64,000 nucleotides of DNA from Glaciecola amylolytica (GTDB lineage Bacteria; Bacteroidota; Bacteroidia; Flavobacteriales_D; Crocinitomicaceae): positions 2,852,001 through 2,916,000 of the forward strand of contig CP034120.1 of assembly GCA_003856375.1 (NCBI GenBank). The letters run 5' to 3'. Position numbers and translations under genes: made by a program. Positions 51,149 through 60,305 of this stretch are shown one piece after another. The notes beneath the pieces were generated by a model. It was not told the DNA's origin and ran no database searches. It worked only from the letters and a program-made list of their open reading frames with translations. Positions within the stretch are counted from its first letter, which is position 1; every line of letters begins with the position of its first letter.

Positions 51149-51880
51149 ATGTCAGATACAAGAAAGCTTATTGAAGTTTGCTACACTCCGGGCGAGTATG
51201 CTTACTTCAAAGACGAATTTGAAATCGTAGTTGTTATTGATGTATTAAGAGCTACTTCTGCTATTTGTGCCGCTTTTGATAATGGAATAGCCTCAATTAT
51301 TCCTGTTCCAACGGTTGAAGAAGCATGGGAATACAAGCAAAGAGGGTTTCTGGCAGGAGCAGAACGTAAAGGACAAATCGTTGAAGGTTTTGACTTTGGA
51401 AATTCTCCTTTTTCTTACATGAAAGAAGAATTCAAAGGTAAAGACGTTGTTTTGACCACTACTAACGGAACCAAATCGTTGGACGTTGCAAAAGACGCTG
51501 AAGTGGTTGTCGTGGGTTCATTTCTGAATTTGAACTACCTGAATGAATGGTTGGAAAAACAAAACAAGAACATTTTATGTTTGTGTTCCGGATGGCAGGA
51601 TAAATTCAATCTGGAAGATACCATTTGTGCCGGAGCCATTTGTGATCACCTGATAAATACTGGAAATTTCACCTCTGTGGAAGATTCTTCCATCGCTGCA
51701 AAATACTTATATCTCTCAGCAAAAGACAATTATCTTGGATTTTTGAAGTCAAGTTCGCACAGAAGACGATTAAAAAACCTAAATTTGAATGAAGACATCA
51801 AGTATTGTTTGACTCCGAATCAAACAAACGTGATTCCAATTTTGAGAAATGGTAAACTCGTCAACATTTCGGACAACTAG
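51149..51880 (+). CDS. comB: 2-phosphosulfolactate phosphatase, ComB family, 243 aa
   Basis: VVVIDVLRATSAICAAFDNG (about residues 26-45) is the ComB signature with the Arg and Asp used for Mg2+-dependent phosphate release. LAGAERKGQIVEGFDFGNSP and VLTTTNGTKSL, CSGWQDKFNLEDTICAGAI complete the family pattern. The enzyme removes phosphate from 2-phosphosulfolactate; in archaea this serves coenzyme M, while in Bacteroidota the role is less clear and may relate to sulfonates or sulfonolipids (inference). It overlaps the next gene by 32 bases. Confidence 0.9.
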   Translation: MSDTRKLIEVCYTPGEYAYFKDEFEIVVVIDVLRATSAICAAFDNGIASIIPVPTVEEAWEYKQRGFLAGAERKGQIVEGFDFGNSPFSYMKEEFKGKDVVLTTTNGTKSLDVAKDAEVVVVGSFLNLNYLNEWLEKQNKNILCLCSGWQDKFNLEDTICAGAICDHLINTGNFTSVEDSSIAAKYLYLSAKDNYLGFLKSSSHRRRLKNLNLNEDIKYCLTPNQTNVIPILRNGKLVNISDN

Positions 51881-52880
51881 TATCATACTACTGCTTTCAC
51901 TGTTTATTTCAAACCTTGGAAACGCAGGTCCTTTACCCTATTCAAAGCTTCCGAATCCTGCATTGTGGGGATTTTTCGGTCATAAACGCATCAATCGTGT
52001 AGCGGTTTTTACACTTCCACCCGAAATGTTCGGTTTCTTTAAGGAAAATATCGAATTTGTAACCGAACATGCCGTTGATCCGGACAAACGCAGATATGGT
52101 GTTGACGGTGAAGCTCAAAGGCATTACATCGATATTGATCATTATGCGGTCAACGGGCAAAATCCTTTTGAAATTGTTCCCAGAAAATGGGAAGATGCCG
52201 TGGCCAAATTTTCGGAAGACACACTTCAGGCATACGGCATTGTTCCCTGGCATATTTTGGTCATGAAATACCGGCTTCAGAAAGCTTTTGAGTCGAAAAA
52301 CATCGACCTGATTCTGAAAAATGCAGCTGAAATCGGTCATTACATCGGCGATGCACATGTTCCTCTGCACACAACTGAAAATTACAACGGGCAGTTAACA
52401 GGTCAGCGCGGAATTCACGGTTTGTGGGAAAGCCGCATCGTGGAACTCAATTCCGAAGAATACGATTATTTCGTGGGAAAAGGAAAATATGTCACTCGTG
52501 TTCTTGATTTTGCCTGGGAAGCAGTTCAGGCTTCCAACGCAGCAGTTGACTCCGTTTTGAGAATCGAGAAAGAGCTTACGGCAGAATTTCCAAGCGATCA
52601 GAAATACACCTATGAAACACGCGGAAATACCGTCATTCAAACTTATTCCAAGGCTTTCTGCGACGAATATCAGCTGCGGATGAACGGAATGGTGGAACGC
52701 CGGATGCGTCAAGCAATTATTGCTGTCGGCTCCATTTGGTACACCGCCTGGGTCGATGCCGGACAACCGGATTTATCCAAACTGACTCATAATCCACCCT
52801 CTGCCGAATTGTTAAAAGAACTAGAAGAATTGGAGAATTTGTACCAACACTCCGAACATAAAGGCACTATTTGTGACTAG
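51849..52880 (+). CDS. Secreted zinc-dependent phospholipase C/S1-P1 nuclease-like enzyme, 343 aa
   Basis: A signal peptide (ending GNAG, residue ~26) is followed by WGFFGHKRINR (a first zinc-binding Trp/His), HYIDIDHY, EIGHYIGDAHVPLHTTENYNG and RGIHGLWESRI. These His and Asp residues form the three-zinc site of zinc-dependent phospholipase C and S1/P1 nucleases. It would cleave phosphodiester bonds of phospholipids or nucleic acids outside the inner membrane. The 32-base overlap with comB suggests coupled translation, and context offers no further hint. Confidence 0.8.
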   Translation: MVNSSTFRTTSIILLLSLFISNLGNAGPLPYSKLPNPALWGFFGHKRINRVAVFTLPPEMFGFFKENIEFVTEHAVDPDKRRYGVDGEAQRHYIDIDHYAVNGQNPFEIVPRKWEDAVAKFSEDTLQAYGIVPWHILVMKYRLQKAFESKNIDLILKNAAEIGHYIGDAHVPLHTTENYNGQLTGQRGIHGLWESRIVELNSEEYDYFVGKGKYVTRVLDFAWEAVQASNAAVDSVLRIEKELTAEFPSDQKYTYETRGNTVIQTYSKAFCDEYQLRMNGMVERRMRQAIIAVGSIWYTAWVDAGQPDLSKLTHNPPSAELLKELEELENLYQHSEHKGTICD

Positions 52881-52914
52881 TTTCATTACCTTTATACCCA
52901 AATAATTCATTTTT

Positions 52915-53421
52915 ATGACAGTAGACACAAACACGGTGGTTTCCTTGCATTACAAGTTGACCAATCACAAAACGGGTGAACAGATTGAGGAAACATCTGA
53001 AAACCAACCAATGGAGTTCTTGTATGGAGTGGAACGTATTATTCCTGCATTCGAGGTGAACATTCATGGTTTGAAAGCAGGTGACGCGTTTGAATTCTCA
53101 ATCCCTTCAGCAGAAGCATATGGCGATAAGCAAGACGATCATGTAGCGCTTATTCCTCTTTCCGTATTTTTTGATGAATCAGGAAAAGTGGACGAAACAC
53201 AGATCAAAGTCGGAGCAATTTTGCCAATGACAGATAACGAAGGAAATCATTTAAGAGGAACCATTCTGGAAATCACTCCGGAAAATGTAACCATGGATTT
53301 CAATCATCCTTTGGCTGGAACCGACTTATTTTTCCAGGGAACAGTATTAGAAGTTCGCCAGGCAACTGCTGATGAAATTGCTCACGGGCATTCTCACGGT
53401 GCTCACGGACATCATCACTAA
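52915..53421 (+). CDS. slyD: FKBP-type peptidyl-prolyl isomerase, SlyD-like, 168 aa
   Basis: The fold is shown by VVSLHYKLTNHKTGEQIEET, PMEFLYGVERIIPAFEVNIHGLKAG (FKBP core) and the inserted IF chaperone domain around EAYGDKQDDHVALIPLSVF. The active loop resumes with HPLAGTDLFFQGTVLEVR. The C-terminus is rich in His (HGHSHGAHGHHH), as in E. coli SlyD, where it binds Ni2+. It assists protein folding and perhaps metal delivery. A strong terminator follows. Confidence 0.9.
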   Translation: MTVDTNTVVSLHYKLTNHKTGEQIEETSENQPMEFLYGVERIIPAFEVNIHGLKAGDAFEFSIPSAEAYGDKQDDHVALIPLSVFFDESGKVDETQIKVGAILPMTDNEGNHLRGTILEITPENVTMDFNHPLAGTDLFFQGTVLEVRQATADEIAHGHSHGAHGHHH

Positions 53422-53440
53422 AATAACACCCAGTTTAAAG

Positions 53441-53486
53441 AGTTCAATTGTTCAACGAATTAAAACCTGAACAATTGAACTTTTTT
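53441..53486 (+). terminator. Intrinsic terminator
   Basis: AGTTCAATTGTTCA (53441-53454) pairs perfectly over 14 bases with TGAACAATTGAACT (53468-53481) and runs into six Ts. Confidence 0.9.
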
Positions 53487-53514
53487 AAATCTCTTGAATC
53501 TTTTAAACTTTCCT

Positions 53515-54201
53515 ATGAATCGCATCTTTATCATTCTATTATTTATTTCAATCGGAAATAACTCTAAGCTATACGCACAAAACAGTATGTTTGATCTTGG
53601 TCTGGAAGGCGGACCGAATCTGAGTACAATGTTTGTCAACAGCAACAATCCTTTTTTTGATTTCGATCCGAAACCGGCAATTTTCGGTTCAGGAGGTTTT
53701 ATCTTCCAATACAATTTCAAAAACTTTCTTTCTCTCAAAACCGGACTTTCCTATCAACGAAAGGGTTATCAATTATCGAATATTCCTTTCCTTGATGCCA
53801 ACGGTAATATCGCCGGAACCGGGAAAACAAGTTTTCGGTTTGACTACCTGACTTTCCCTGTTTTAGTGAAAGCAAGTTTTGGAAAAAAAGTCAATTTCTT
53901 CGTCAATGCAGGTCCATACGTTGGATACCTTCTGGCGAAAACAGACCGTACAAAATTAAATGGCAGCGAAACAATTTACACCAATGATCTGAACTACAGC
54001 GGTATTAACCGTTGGGATTTTGGGGTTGCAAGCGGAGTCGGAATCGCCATTCCGATCAGAACATACTGGGTTATTTCGGTTGAAGCACGTAATTATTCCG
54101 GTTTGATGGACATCACAGAATCAAGTATGACTAAATGGTTGACAAACACAACCGATTTGCGCATTGGTGTTGCTTATAAGTTGGGATTCTACGCAGAGTA
54201 G
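53515..54201 (+). CDS. PorT-like outer-membrane beta-barrel protein, 228 aa
   Basis: The ATG at 53515 gives a signal peptide MNRIFIILLFISIGNNSKLYAQ. The mature part has regular amphipathic strands (LGLEGGPNLSTMF, FLSLKTGLSYQRKGYQL, FDYLTFPVLVKASF, FFVNAGPYVGYLL, WDFGVASGVGIAI) and ends with an aromatic strand (IGVAYKLGFYAE). This is the OMP_b-brl_2 (PorT) pattern. The role of this copy is unknown; the true T9SS PorT is usually elsewhere. Confidence 0.8.
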   Translation: MNRIFIILLFISIGNNSKLYAQNSMFDLGLEGGPNLSTMFVNSNNPFFDFDPKPAIFGSGGFIFQYNFKNFLSLKTGLSYQRKGYQLSNIPFLDANGNIAGTGKTSFRFDYLTFPVLVKASFGKKVNFFVNAGPYVGYLLAKTDRTKLNGSETIYTNDLNYSGINRWDFGVASGVGIAIPIRTYWVISVEARNYSGLMDITESSMTKWLTNTTDLRIGVAYKLGFYAE

Positions 54202-54232
54202 ATCAAAGTTCATTATTGCTTAACTTTTCCAA

Positions 54233-54904
54233 ATGGAAAAACCGGCATGTTATATTTTGTCAGGTCTCGGCGCTGACGAACGCGTCTTCGACAAGATTGA
54301 TTTCGGAGCTTATAAACCAATTTTTATTCCATGGGAATCGGTTGATCGGGAACAATCTTTCGAATCCTATATCAAGCAGCTTTGCAAGCATGTTCAGAAA
54401 CCCAACCCCATTCTGATCGGGATTTCATTCGGTGGAATCGTTGCACAGGAAATGAGTGTATTCCTAAACAATTGTCCTGTTTTGATCCTGGCAAGTGTAC
54501 AGACAAAAGCGGAATTACCGTTATGGATGAAAGCAGGCGGAAAAATTGGTTTGCAAAAACTGATTCCGGTGAAGAAACTCCTGAAGCACCAAAAAGGAAA
54601 TCATTGGTTCTTCGGAACAAAAACAAAAGAAGAGAAAATCATTCTGGATCAGATTCTGGCAGATTCTGACCCGCTGTTTACCAAATGGGCCATTCATCAA
54701 ATCGTTTGCTGGAAAAGAAAAACTCCCGTTTCATCCAAAGTGCTTCATATTCACGGAACCAAAGACCGGATTTTCAAAATCAAAAAGCTTCATCCCGATT
54801 ACATCATTGAAGGCGGCACCCATTTCATGACCGTTTCCAAACACGATGAATTAAGCAGAATCATCCGGGAAGCTCTGGACAAACTCTCTATTGAAGTTCA
54901 ATAG
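54233..54904 (+). CDS. Alpha/beta hydrolase, 223 aa
   Basis: ILSGLGADERVFD (oxyanion region) opens the fold, the nucleophile elbow is GISFGG (Ser near residue 65), HGTKDRIFKI carries the acidic residue (~184) and GGTHFMT the catalytic His (~201). It is small for the family, lacking a large cap domain. Substrate unknown. No signal peptide, so it acts in the cytoplasm. It follows the PorT-like gene with no partner. Confidence 0.85.
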   Translation: MEKPACYILSGLGADERVFDKIDFGAYKPIFIPWESVDREQSFESYIKQLCKHVQKPNPILIGISFGGIVAQEMSVFLNNCPVLILASVQTKAELPLWMKAGGKIGLQKLIPVKKLLKHQKGNHWFFGTKTKEEKIILDQILADSDPLFTKWAIHQIVCWKRKTPVSSKVLHIHGTKDRIFKIKKLHPDYIIEGGTHFMTVSKHDELSRIIREALDKLSIEVQ

Positions 54905-55059
54905 TAAAAAGGTTCAAAGAGTTTAAAGTCAAATTGAACTATTTTCCAGGCACAAAACGGTATCAAAATAAAACCTTTCATCACGAAAAAGCCAACTTCA
55001 ATGCATTTTGCATCGCAGGCTCACCGCATCTTGTTAACTTAGTGAAATAATCGCTCACT

Positions 55060-55836
55060 ATGATACAAGTTTCTAATCTCAGTAAGTCTTTTAGCTTAAA
55101 CAGACAGCAAAAGAAAGAACTGGGAACGAAGCAAGATTCGGTTCTTGCAGTTGATAATATCAGTTTTGAATGTATGCCCGGCAGAGTTCATGCGCTTCTT
55201 GGACCGAACGGTGCAGGAAAAACAACCACACTTCGCATGTTGTCGACTATTTTCAAACCTTCGAAGGGAAGTATTCTCATCAATAATATTGATGCTGTTG
55301 CGGATCCGCAGGAAGCCCGAAAACACATCGGATTTTTGACAGGATCGGCAGGTTTGTATGCCCGTTTGACTCCCAATGAATTGATTTCGTATTTCGGAGA
55401 ACTATACGGCGTTTCAAAAAATGACATCGAAATGCGTAAAAAGCGGCTTTTCGATTTATTGGATATGCATGATTTCCAAAACAAACGTATCGGAAAACTG
55501 AGTACCGGAATGAAACAAAAAGTTTCTATCTGCAGAACAATGATTCACGACCCGCAAGTAGTGATTTTCGATGAACCGACAAGTGGTTTGGATGTCATTA
55601 CCGCTGAAAATATCATTCAATTAATCCGCGATTGTAAAAATCAGGGGAAAACGGTGATCTTTTCAAGCCACATTATGGGAGAAGTTGATTTGTTGTGTGA
55701 CGATATCACCATCATTCACAAAGGAAAAGTATTGTATAACGATACCATGGAAGCATTCCGGACACAACAACAAGCTCCGAATCTAACCGCAGAATTTATC
55801 CGAATTGTTCACGATCAAAAACCTGAATTAGCATGA
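55060..55836 (+). CDS. natA: ABC transporter ATP-binding protein, NatA-like, 258 aa
   Basis: Walker A GPNGAGKTT is at residues 48-56, the LSTGMKQKVSICRTMIHDPQVVIFDEPTSGLD stretch combines signature and Walker B, and SSHIMGEVDLLC is the H-loop region. It pairs with the permease encoded next door through a 4-base overlap (ATGA). The NatA/NatB exporter of Bacillus removes Na+; here the substrate is inferred from similarity only. Confidence 0.9.
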   Translation: MIQVSNLSKSFSLNRQQKKELGTKQDSVLAVDNISFECMPGRVHALLGPNGAGKTTTLRMLSTIFKPSKGSILINNIDAVADPQEARKHIGFLTGSAGLYARLTPNELISYFGELYGVSKNDIEMRKKRLFDLLDMHDFQNKRIGKLSTGMKQKVSICRTMIHDPQVVIFDEPTSGLDVITAENIIQLIRDCKNQGKTVIFSSHIMGEVDLLCDDITIIHKGKVLYNDTMEAFRTQQQAPNLTAEFIRIVHDQKPELA

Positions 55837-57023
55837 TTTTCACTGTATTTAAAAAGGAATTACGCGATACCTTGCGCGATAGAAGAACAGTCATGATGAT
55901 GATTGTGATCCCGACACTTGTATTTCCATTGATCATGAGTGTTTTCATGTCCATTTCCGCAAGTTTTCAAAAGGAAGCAGCAGAAAAAAAGGTAAAAATC
56001 GGTTTGGTGAGCAATCAGGTTGGTAGTTTGGAAGCTGATTTACTGAAAGTTCCCGAAACACTTGGAAAAAGAGAATTTATTCCGTTCACAGATACGCTTT
56101 CATTGATCAAAGCCCTTCGTTCGGATTCTATTCAAGTAGGAATTTACATCCCAAACAACGCAGAAGAACTTAAAAAAGAAATGAAGCCTATTTCAGTAAC
56201 CGTTTTTCACGATGGTACGGATTTAGGAATGAAAGATCGCGCCGATACATATCTTTCCTACATTCAGGAAAACTGGAAAAAACAACGCTACTCTGAACTG
56301 AAGATTGACGAAGCGAAAATCACTCCGTTTGTAATGGCCTATTCGAACGTGGCATCCAGTAAGGAAATGATCGGAAAACTGGCTGGCGGATTTTTACCTT
56401 ATCTGTTCATTGCTTTCGGATTCATGGGTTGTATGTTCCCTGCAATCGACTTGTTTACAGGAGAAAAAGAACGTTCTACAATCGAAACATTGCTTACAAC
56501 ACCAGTTCCGAGATGGAAGATCTTATTCGGAAAAATGGGAGTTGTTGTACTTTCCGGTTTGCTTGCAGCATCATTCAATCTTTTCGGAATTTACCTTTCG
56601 ATTGAAGTTTTGAATATTGTGAAGGATCCGGTTGTGCTTCAGGCTATTAAGGATATTTTATCTCCGACCTTCATCGTAATGCTTTATGCCCTACTTTGCC
56701 CGCTGATTATTTTCTTCGCAGGAATCATGATTCCGATCGCAGTTCGGGCGAAAAGTTTCAAGGAAGCCCAAAGTATTATTTCTCCGCTCAATCTTCTGAT
56801 CATTCTGCCGGCAATGGTTGGTTTTTTCCCGGGAGTTGAACTGAATGAAATTACAGCTTTGATTCCGGTGGTAAACATTGTACTTGCAACCAAAGAACTG
56901 ATTGCAGGAACGCTGGAATGGCACTTGGTAGCAATGGCTTTCGGAGTGATGGTACTACTTGCAACTGTTGCAATCATGCTTTCTTACCGCAAATTTGAGA
57001 ACGAGAATAATGTGATCTCCTAG
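55833..57023 (+). CDS. natB: ABC transporter permease, NatB-like ABC-2 type, 396 aa
   Basis: One N-terminal transmembrane helix (~20-42, DRRTVMMMIVIPTLVFPLIM) is followed by a large extracytoplasmic domain (residues ~43-175) and five to six helices at the C-terminus. DLFTGEKERSTIETLLTTPV is the conserved ABC-2/NatB coupling motif. It forms an exporter with the NatA-like ATPase encoded just upstream. A perfect inverted repeat follows the stop codon. Confidence 0.88.
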   Translation: MIFTVFKKELRDTLRDRRTVMMMIVIPTLVFPLIMSVFMSISASFQKEAAEKKVKIGLVSNQVGSLEADLLKVPETLGKREFIPFTDTLSLIKALRSDSIQVGIYIPNNAEELKKEMKPISVTVFHDGTDLGMKDRADTYLSYIQENWKKQRYSELKIDEAKITPFVMAYSNVASSKEMIGKLAGGFLPYLFIAFGFMGCMFPAIDLFTGEKERSTIETLLTTPVPRWKILFGKMGVVVLSGLLAASFNLFGIYLSIEVLNIVKDPVVLQAIKDILSPTFIVMLYALLCPLIIFFAGIMIPIAVRAKSFKEAQSIISPLNLLIILPAMVGFFPGVELNEITALIPVVNIVLATKELIAGTLEWHLVAMAFGVMVLLATVAIMLSYRKFENENNVIS

Positions 57024-57031
57024 TTTTTGTT

Positions 57032-57069
57032 CCCGCAGATTGGCAGATATTCACTGTACAATCTGCGGG
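57032..57069. repeat. Perfect inverted repeat after natB-like gene
   Basis: CCCGCAGATTG (57032-57042) and CAATCTGCGGG (57059-57069) form an 11-bp stem with a 16-base loop. No T run follows, so it may be a weak terminator or a dispersed palindromic element. Confidence 0.65.
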
Positions 57070-57090
57070 AAATTCTATTAAACTACTCCT

Positions 57091-57098
57091 TATCTTCG
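57091..57098 (+). promoter_or_regulatory. -7 promoter element (TATCTTCG)
   Basis: It matches the TAnnTTCG variant, 17 bases before the ATG of the helicase gene. Confidence 0.45.
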
Positions 57099-57115
57099 CA
57101 AGCTAAAAACGAATC

Positions 57116-58894
57116 ATGCACGTGATACACCCACATTTGGAACAAGCCGTTCAGGCAGAAATAAGCTATTCTCAGCAACTGGTTTCTGAGAACTTAAAAG
57201 CGGCTCCAAATGAATTACGAAAGCAAGGATTGAGTGTTTTCCCTTGTGATGTGAGTGAAATCCGGACAGGGATCAATGGCGATTTTTACCTTCTTGAAAC
57301 CTCATTCGTTATCAATAATTCGTTTTTCAAACGAGGAGTCAGCGTCTTACTTCACGTTGAAAACAAGCAGTATAAAGCGCGGATTGTCGAGCTGAATGCC
57401 TATTCAATCTTATTATTCTGCAAAGAAGAAATTGAAGGAAATATTCTGGAAAATCCGGTGCGGGTAGATTTCACTCCCGATGACAGAACCTTGGAATGCA
57501 TGCAACTGGGGCTTCGTTTTCTAAAAGAACAAAAGCATTTACAAGAGTTTGCCAATGATTTCGGGAATGTAAAGGAAGAATCTGCATTTCCTTCCGAGCA
57601 GCTCAATCTATCACAGCAAAAGGCGGTTGGCGCAATTCTCAGCAAGGATTTGACGACCGTTATTCAAGGTCCTCCAGGAACAGGAAAAACACATACACTT
57701 GCCATTGCGATTGAAGAATTGGTTCGACAAGGAAAAAAAGTACTGATCACCGCTCCAAGCAATACGGCGGTAGATAATCTTTGCCGAAAACTTGTTTCAA
57801 CGAAAATTTCACTGCTTCGTGTGGGAAACAATGAAAAAGTTTCTCCAGACCTGCTTCCCTACACCATTGACGCTTATCTGGAATCGGGGAAAATGGCTCA
57901 GTACAGCCAATCGCTGAAAAAACAGATTCAAAAGGCAGAACAAACGGCCAATCGGCACATCCGCAATTATACCAAAGAAGCCGCTGACGAAAAACGGCAA
58001 GCCAGACGCGATCTTCGTGAATTGCAGAAAGAATTACGCAAACTGGCTCAGGATACGGAACAACAACTCATTGATTCCAGTTCGGTAATTGCGGGAACTC
58101 CGGTTGGATTGTTCAATGAGCTTTCAAAAAACCATTCATTTGATGCCCTGATCATGGACGAAGCCGGACAAGCGCTCGCTCCTTTGACCTGGCTGGCTGC
58201 CAGTTTCGGGAAGAAGCTTGTTTTATGTGGTGATCCGCAGCAGCTGCCTCCGGTGGTTTTAAGTGACAAGGCCAAAGGGCTCGGTTTGACAAAAAGTTTA
58301 TTGGAAAGCGTTTGTGAGATTCAACCTCCGATCTTACTGAATGAGCAGTATCGCATGCCTCAGGAAGTTGTTTCGGTAATCAATCCATATTTCTACGAAA
58401 ACCAATTGCAGACTGCCGTGAGCGTTCTTCCGGGGCAAGTTCAATTCATCGACATGGCCGGTTTTGGAGAAGGTGAAACAGAAAACGAAACTACCGGCAG
58501 TTTTGAGAATCGGGATGAATTGAAAATCGTTCAAAAACTCATTGAGACAGAAGCTCTGAATTCAAAAAAGACAGTGATTTTAGCTCCTTACTCGGCGCAA
58601 ATTGCTTTACTACAGAAAGAACTTGGGAGTGAATGGAATGTTTCAACTATTGACGCTATTCAGGGTCAGGAGGAAGAAAATGTGGTTATCAGCCTCACCC
58701 GCTCCAATCCGGAAGGAATCATCGGCTTTTTGAGTGATTACCGCAGAACCAATGTTGCGATTTCCAGAACTCAGAAAAACTGTTACCTCATCGGAGACAG
58801 CGCTACTTTGGGAAATGATGATTTTTATGCCGTTTTGCTTCAGGAAATAGAGCAGCACGGAATTTACAGAAGCGCGTGGGAATTTGAAGTGTAA
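57116..58894 (+). CDS. Upf1/IGHMBP2-type superfamily 1 helicase, 592 aa
   Basis: The N-terminal ~165 residues form a beta-barrel-like 1B region. Motif I GPPGTGKTHT is at residues 185-194, motif Ia APSNTAVDN follows, motif II is DEAGQA, motif III GDPQQLPPVV, motif IV LNEQYRMP, motif V TIDAIQGQEEENVVISLTRSN and motif VI YRRTNVAISRTQ. A helical insertion (residues ~260-320) holds a coiled coil (QKAEQTANRHIRNYT, RRDLRELQKELRKL). This set defines SF1B 5'-3' helicases of the Upf1/IGHMBP2 type acting on RNA or DNA. Its cellular role in Bacteroidota is not established. Confidence 0.92.
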   Translation: MHVIHPHLEQAVQAEISYSQQLVSENLKAAPNELRKQGLSVFPCDVSEIRTGINGDFYLLETSFVINNSFFKRGVSVLLHVENKQYKARIVELNAYSILLFCKEEIEGNILENPVRVDFTPDDRTLECMQLGLRFLKEQKHLQEFANDFGNVKEESAFPSEQLNLSQQKAVGAILSKDLTTVIQGPPGTGKTHTLAIAIEELVRQGKKVLITAPSNTAVDNLCRKLVSTKISLLRVGNNEKVSPDLLPYTIDAYLESGKMAQYSQSLKKQIQKAEQTANRHIRNYTKEAADEKRQARRDLRELQKELRKLAQDTEQQLIDSSSVIAGTPVGLFNELSKNHSFDALIMDEAGQALAPLTWLAASFGKKLVLCGDPQQLPPVVLSDKAKGLGLTKSLLESVCEIQPPILLNEQYRMPQEVVSVINPYFYENQLQTAVSVLPGQVQFIDMAGFGEGETENETTGSFENRDELKIVQKLIETEALNSKKTVILAPYSAQIALLQKELGSEWNVSTIDAIQGQEEENVVISLTRSNPEGIIGFLSDYRRTNVAISRTQKNCYLIGDSATLGNDDFYAVLLQEIEQHGIYRSAWEFEV

Positions 58895-58910
58895 TGAGGG
58901 ATTTGTTTTT

Positions 58911-59055
58911 TCCTCCCGTCTCAAAGGGGGAAGATTTTAAAACCTCTTTCAAAAAGAGAATTTCATCATCTGTATATTGATTTTTCGAAGTAAGATTTAG
59001 TCTTTACAGAGAGATCTTCGTTTTCCCCCTTTGGAGGGGGACCAAGGGGGAGGAC
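58911..59055. repeat. Inverted CCCCCTTTG-type repeat pair
   Basis: CAAAGGGGGAA near 58923 is mirrored by TTCCCCCTTTGGAGGGGGACCAAGGGGGAGGA near 59022. Such TCCCCCTTTGGAGGGG elements recur in many Bacteroidota genomes. The pair flanks ~90 bases of AT-rich sequence between convergent genes and could serve as a structured terminator. Confidence 0.55.
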
Positions 59056-59071
59056 ATGAAAAATGTCTTAA

Positions 59072-60289
59072 TTACTGAGAGAAAATCTGCGAATTGGCTT
59101 TGTAATCAATCACCTTAATCTGGATAAAAACTCCCGGTTTGTCCGGATTATTTTTTCCAAAAATGAAACTGGCATCAATTTGTTCACATAAAGAGCGAAT
59201 CAATTCGAAACCGAGCGTGTTGTTGTTTTGTTTATCCGATTTAATTCCCGGACCATTATCAGAAAGTTCTATCTGCAGGGAATTTCCGACCTGAGCTACG
59301 TGAATATTCACAATCAGTTTTTGATCCGGCAAGCTTCCGTGTTTATATGAATTCGTAATGAGTTCATTCATGATCAAACCAATCGGAACTGCTTTAGAAA
59401 TCGGAAGGATCAATTCATCCGATTCGACTTCCAGTATTACATCTGCATCGCCTCCAAATGCGTGTTCCACATTTCGTATCAATTCCACCAAATAATCCAT
59501 CATGTTCAGATTTCCGACCCGCGATCCGGAGTACATCTGTTGATGAACCAAAGCCATCGAATACACCCGGCCTCTGCAATCTTCCAATGCATCAATTACC
59601 TCCTGAGAATTGGAATTGTTTTTTTTGATGTTGATCAAACTCGTAACAATATTCAGATTATTTTTCACCCGGTGATACAACTCCGCCAAAAGCAGTCTTT
59701 TTTCCTCAACCACATTCCGGATCTGTTCTTCCTGTTTAATATTCATCCAGGTAATGATGGTAATCTGCATCAAACCACAGAAAAAAGCAAAAAGCCCGTT
59801 GAAGATCCGAAGAGAATTCAAATGCTCTTCTTTAATCGCATGCGGATAATATTTGTGTCCGAAAAGTACAAGAAAACTGATCGTGAGAAAATAAACAAAT
59901 CCCCAAACGATCAAATGCTTAAAGAGCTCTTTTCTGCCATAAATCTGAACGATGGAGAGTGTCAGCGGAAAAAAGTACATCAGCACATTGCTTTCCAACT
60001 GCATGTAAAGCGTGGCAATCCCCAAAATGTAAACCCCGATTGCAAAAAAAAGATAAGAAGCCACGACATACATTCGAAAACGAATCAGGATAAAAACACC
60101 CAAAGCCAAGGCTAAAACAACGAAAAAATGAATATTAAGAGACTGAAATCCAATAATATTAAATACAATCAGGCAGACAATCACATTGAAGCTTCCTATC
60201 GCGGTAAGAAACCCAACTTTTTGAACTAATTCTTTCTCCCATCCGAGTATTGTCTCAGGCCATTTTAGTCCTAATTTGTTGCTTATCAC
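59072..60289 (-). CDS. Sensor histidine kinase with membrane-embedded N-terminus, 405 aa
   Basis: Six hydrophobic helices fill about residues 25-185. A coiled linker leads to LAELYHRVKNNLNIVTSLI with the phosphoacceptor His (H206), typical of the HisKA_2 group. The ATP-binding domain shows the N box GLIMNELITNSYKHG, the G1 box LSDNGPGIKSD and the G2-like LGFELIRSLCEQID. It autophosphorylates and presumably passes phosphate to an unlinked response regulator. GTG at 60289 is the start. A TATATTCG box lies upstream. Confidence 0.88.
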   Translation of the reverse strand: MISNKLGLKWPETILGWEKELVQKVGFLTAIGSFNVIVCLIVFNIIGFQSLNIHFFVVLALALGVFILIRFRMYVVASYLFFAIGVYILGIATLYMQLESNVLMYFFPLTLSIVQIYGRKELFKHLIVWGFVYFLTISFLVLFGHKYYPHAIKEEHLNSLRIFNGLFAFFCGLMQITIITWMNIKQEEQIRNVVEEKRLLLAELYHRVKNNLNIVTSLINIKKNNSNSQEVIDALEDCRGRVYSMALVHQQMYSGSRVGNLNMMDYLVELIRNVEHAFGGDADVILEVESDELILPISKAVPIGLIMNELITNSYKHGSLPDQKLIVNIHVAQVGNSLQIELSDNGPGIKSDKQNNNTLGFELIRSLCEQIDASFIFGKNNPDKPGVFIQIKVIDYKANSQIFSQ

Positions 60290-60305
60290 GCGATTCTGTT
60301 TAGCA

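Noticed and set aside
59462-60115. Long open frame (217 codons) on the + strand inside the histidine kinase gene
   Set aside because: It is antisense to clear HisKA_2 and transmembrane coding sequence and its composition (many His, Arg, Phe from reversed codons) is not protein-like.
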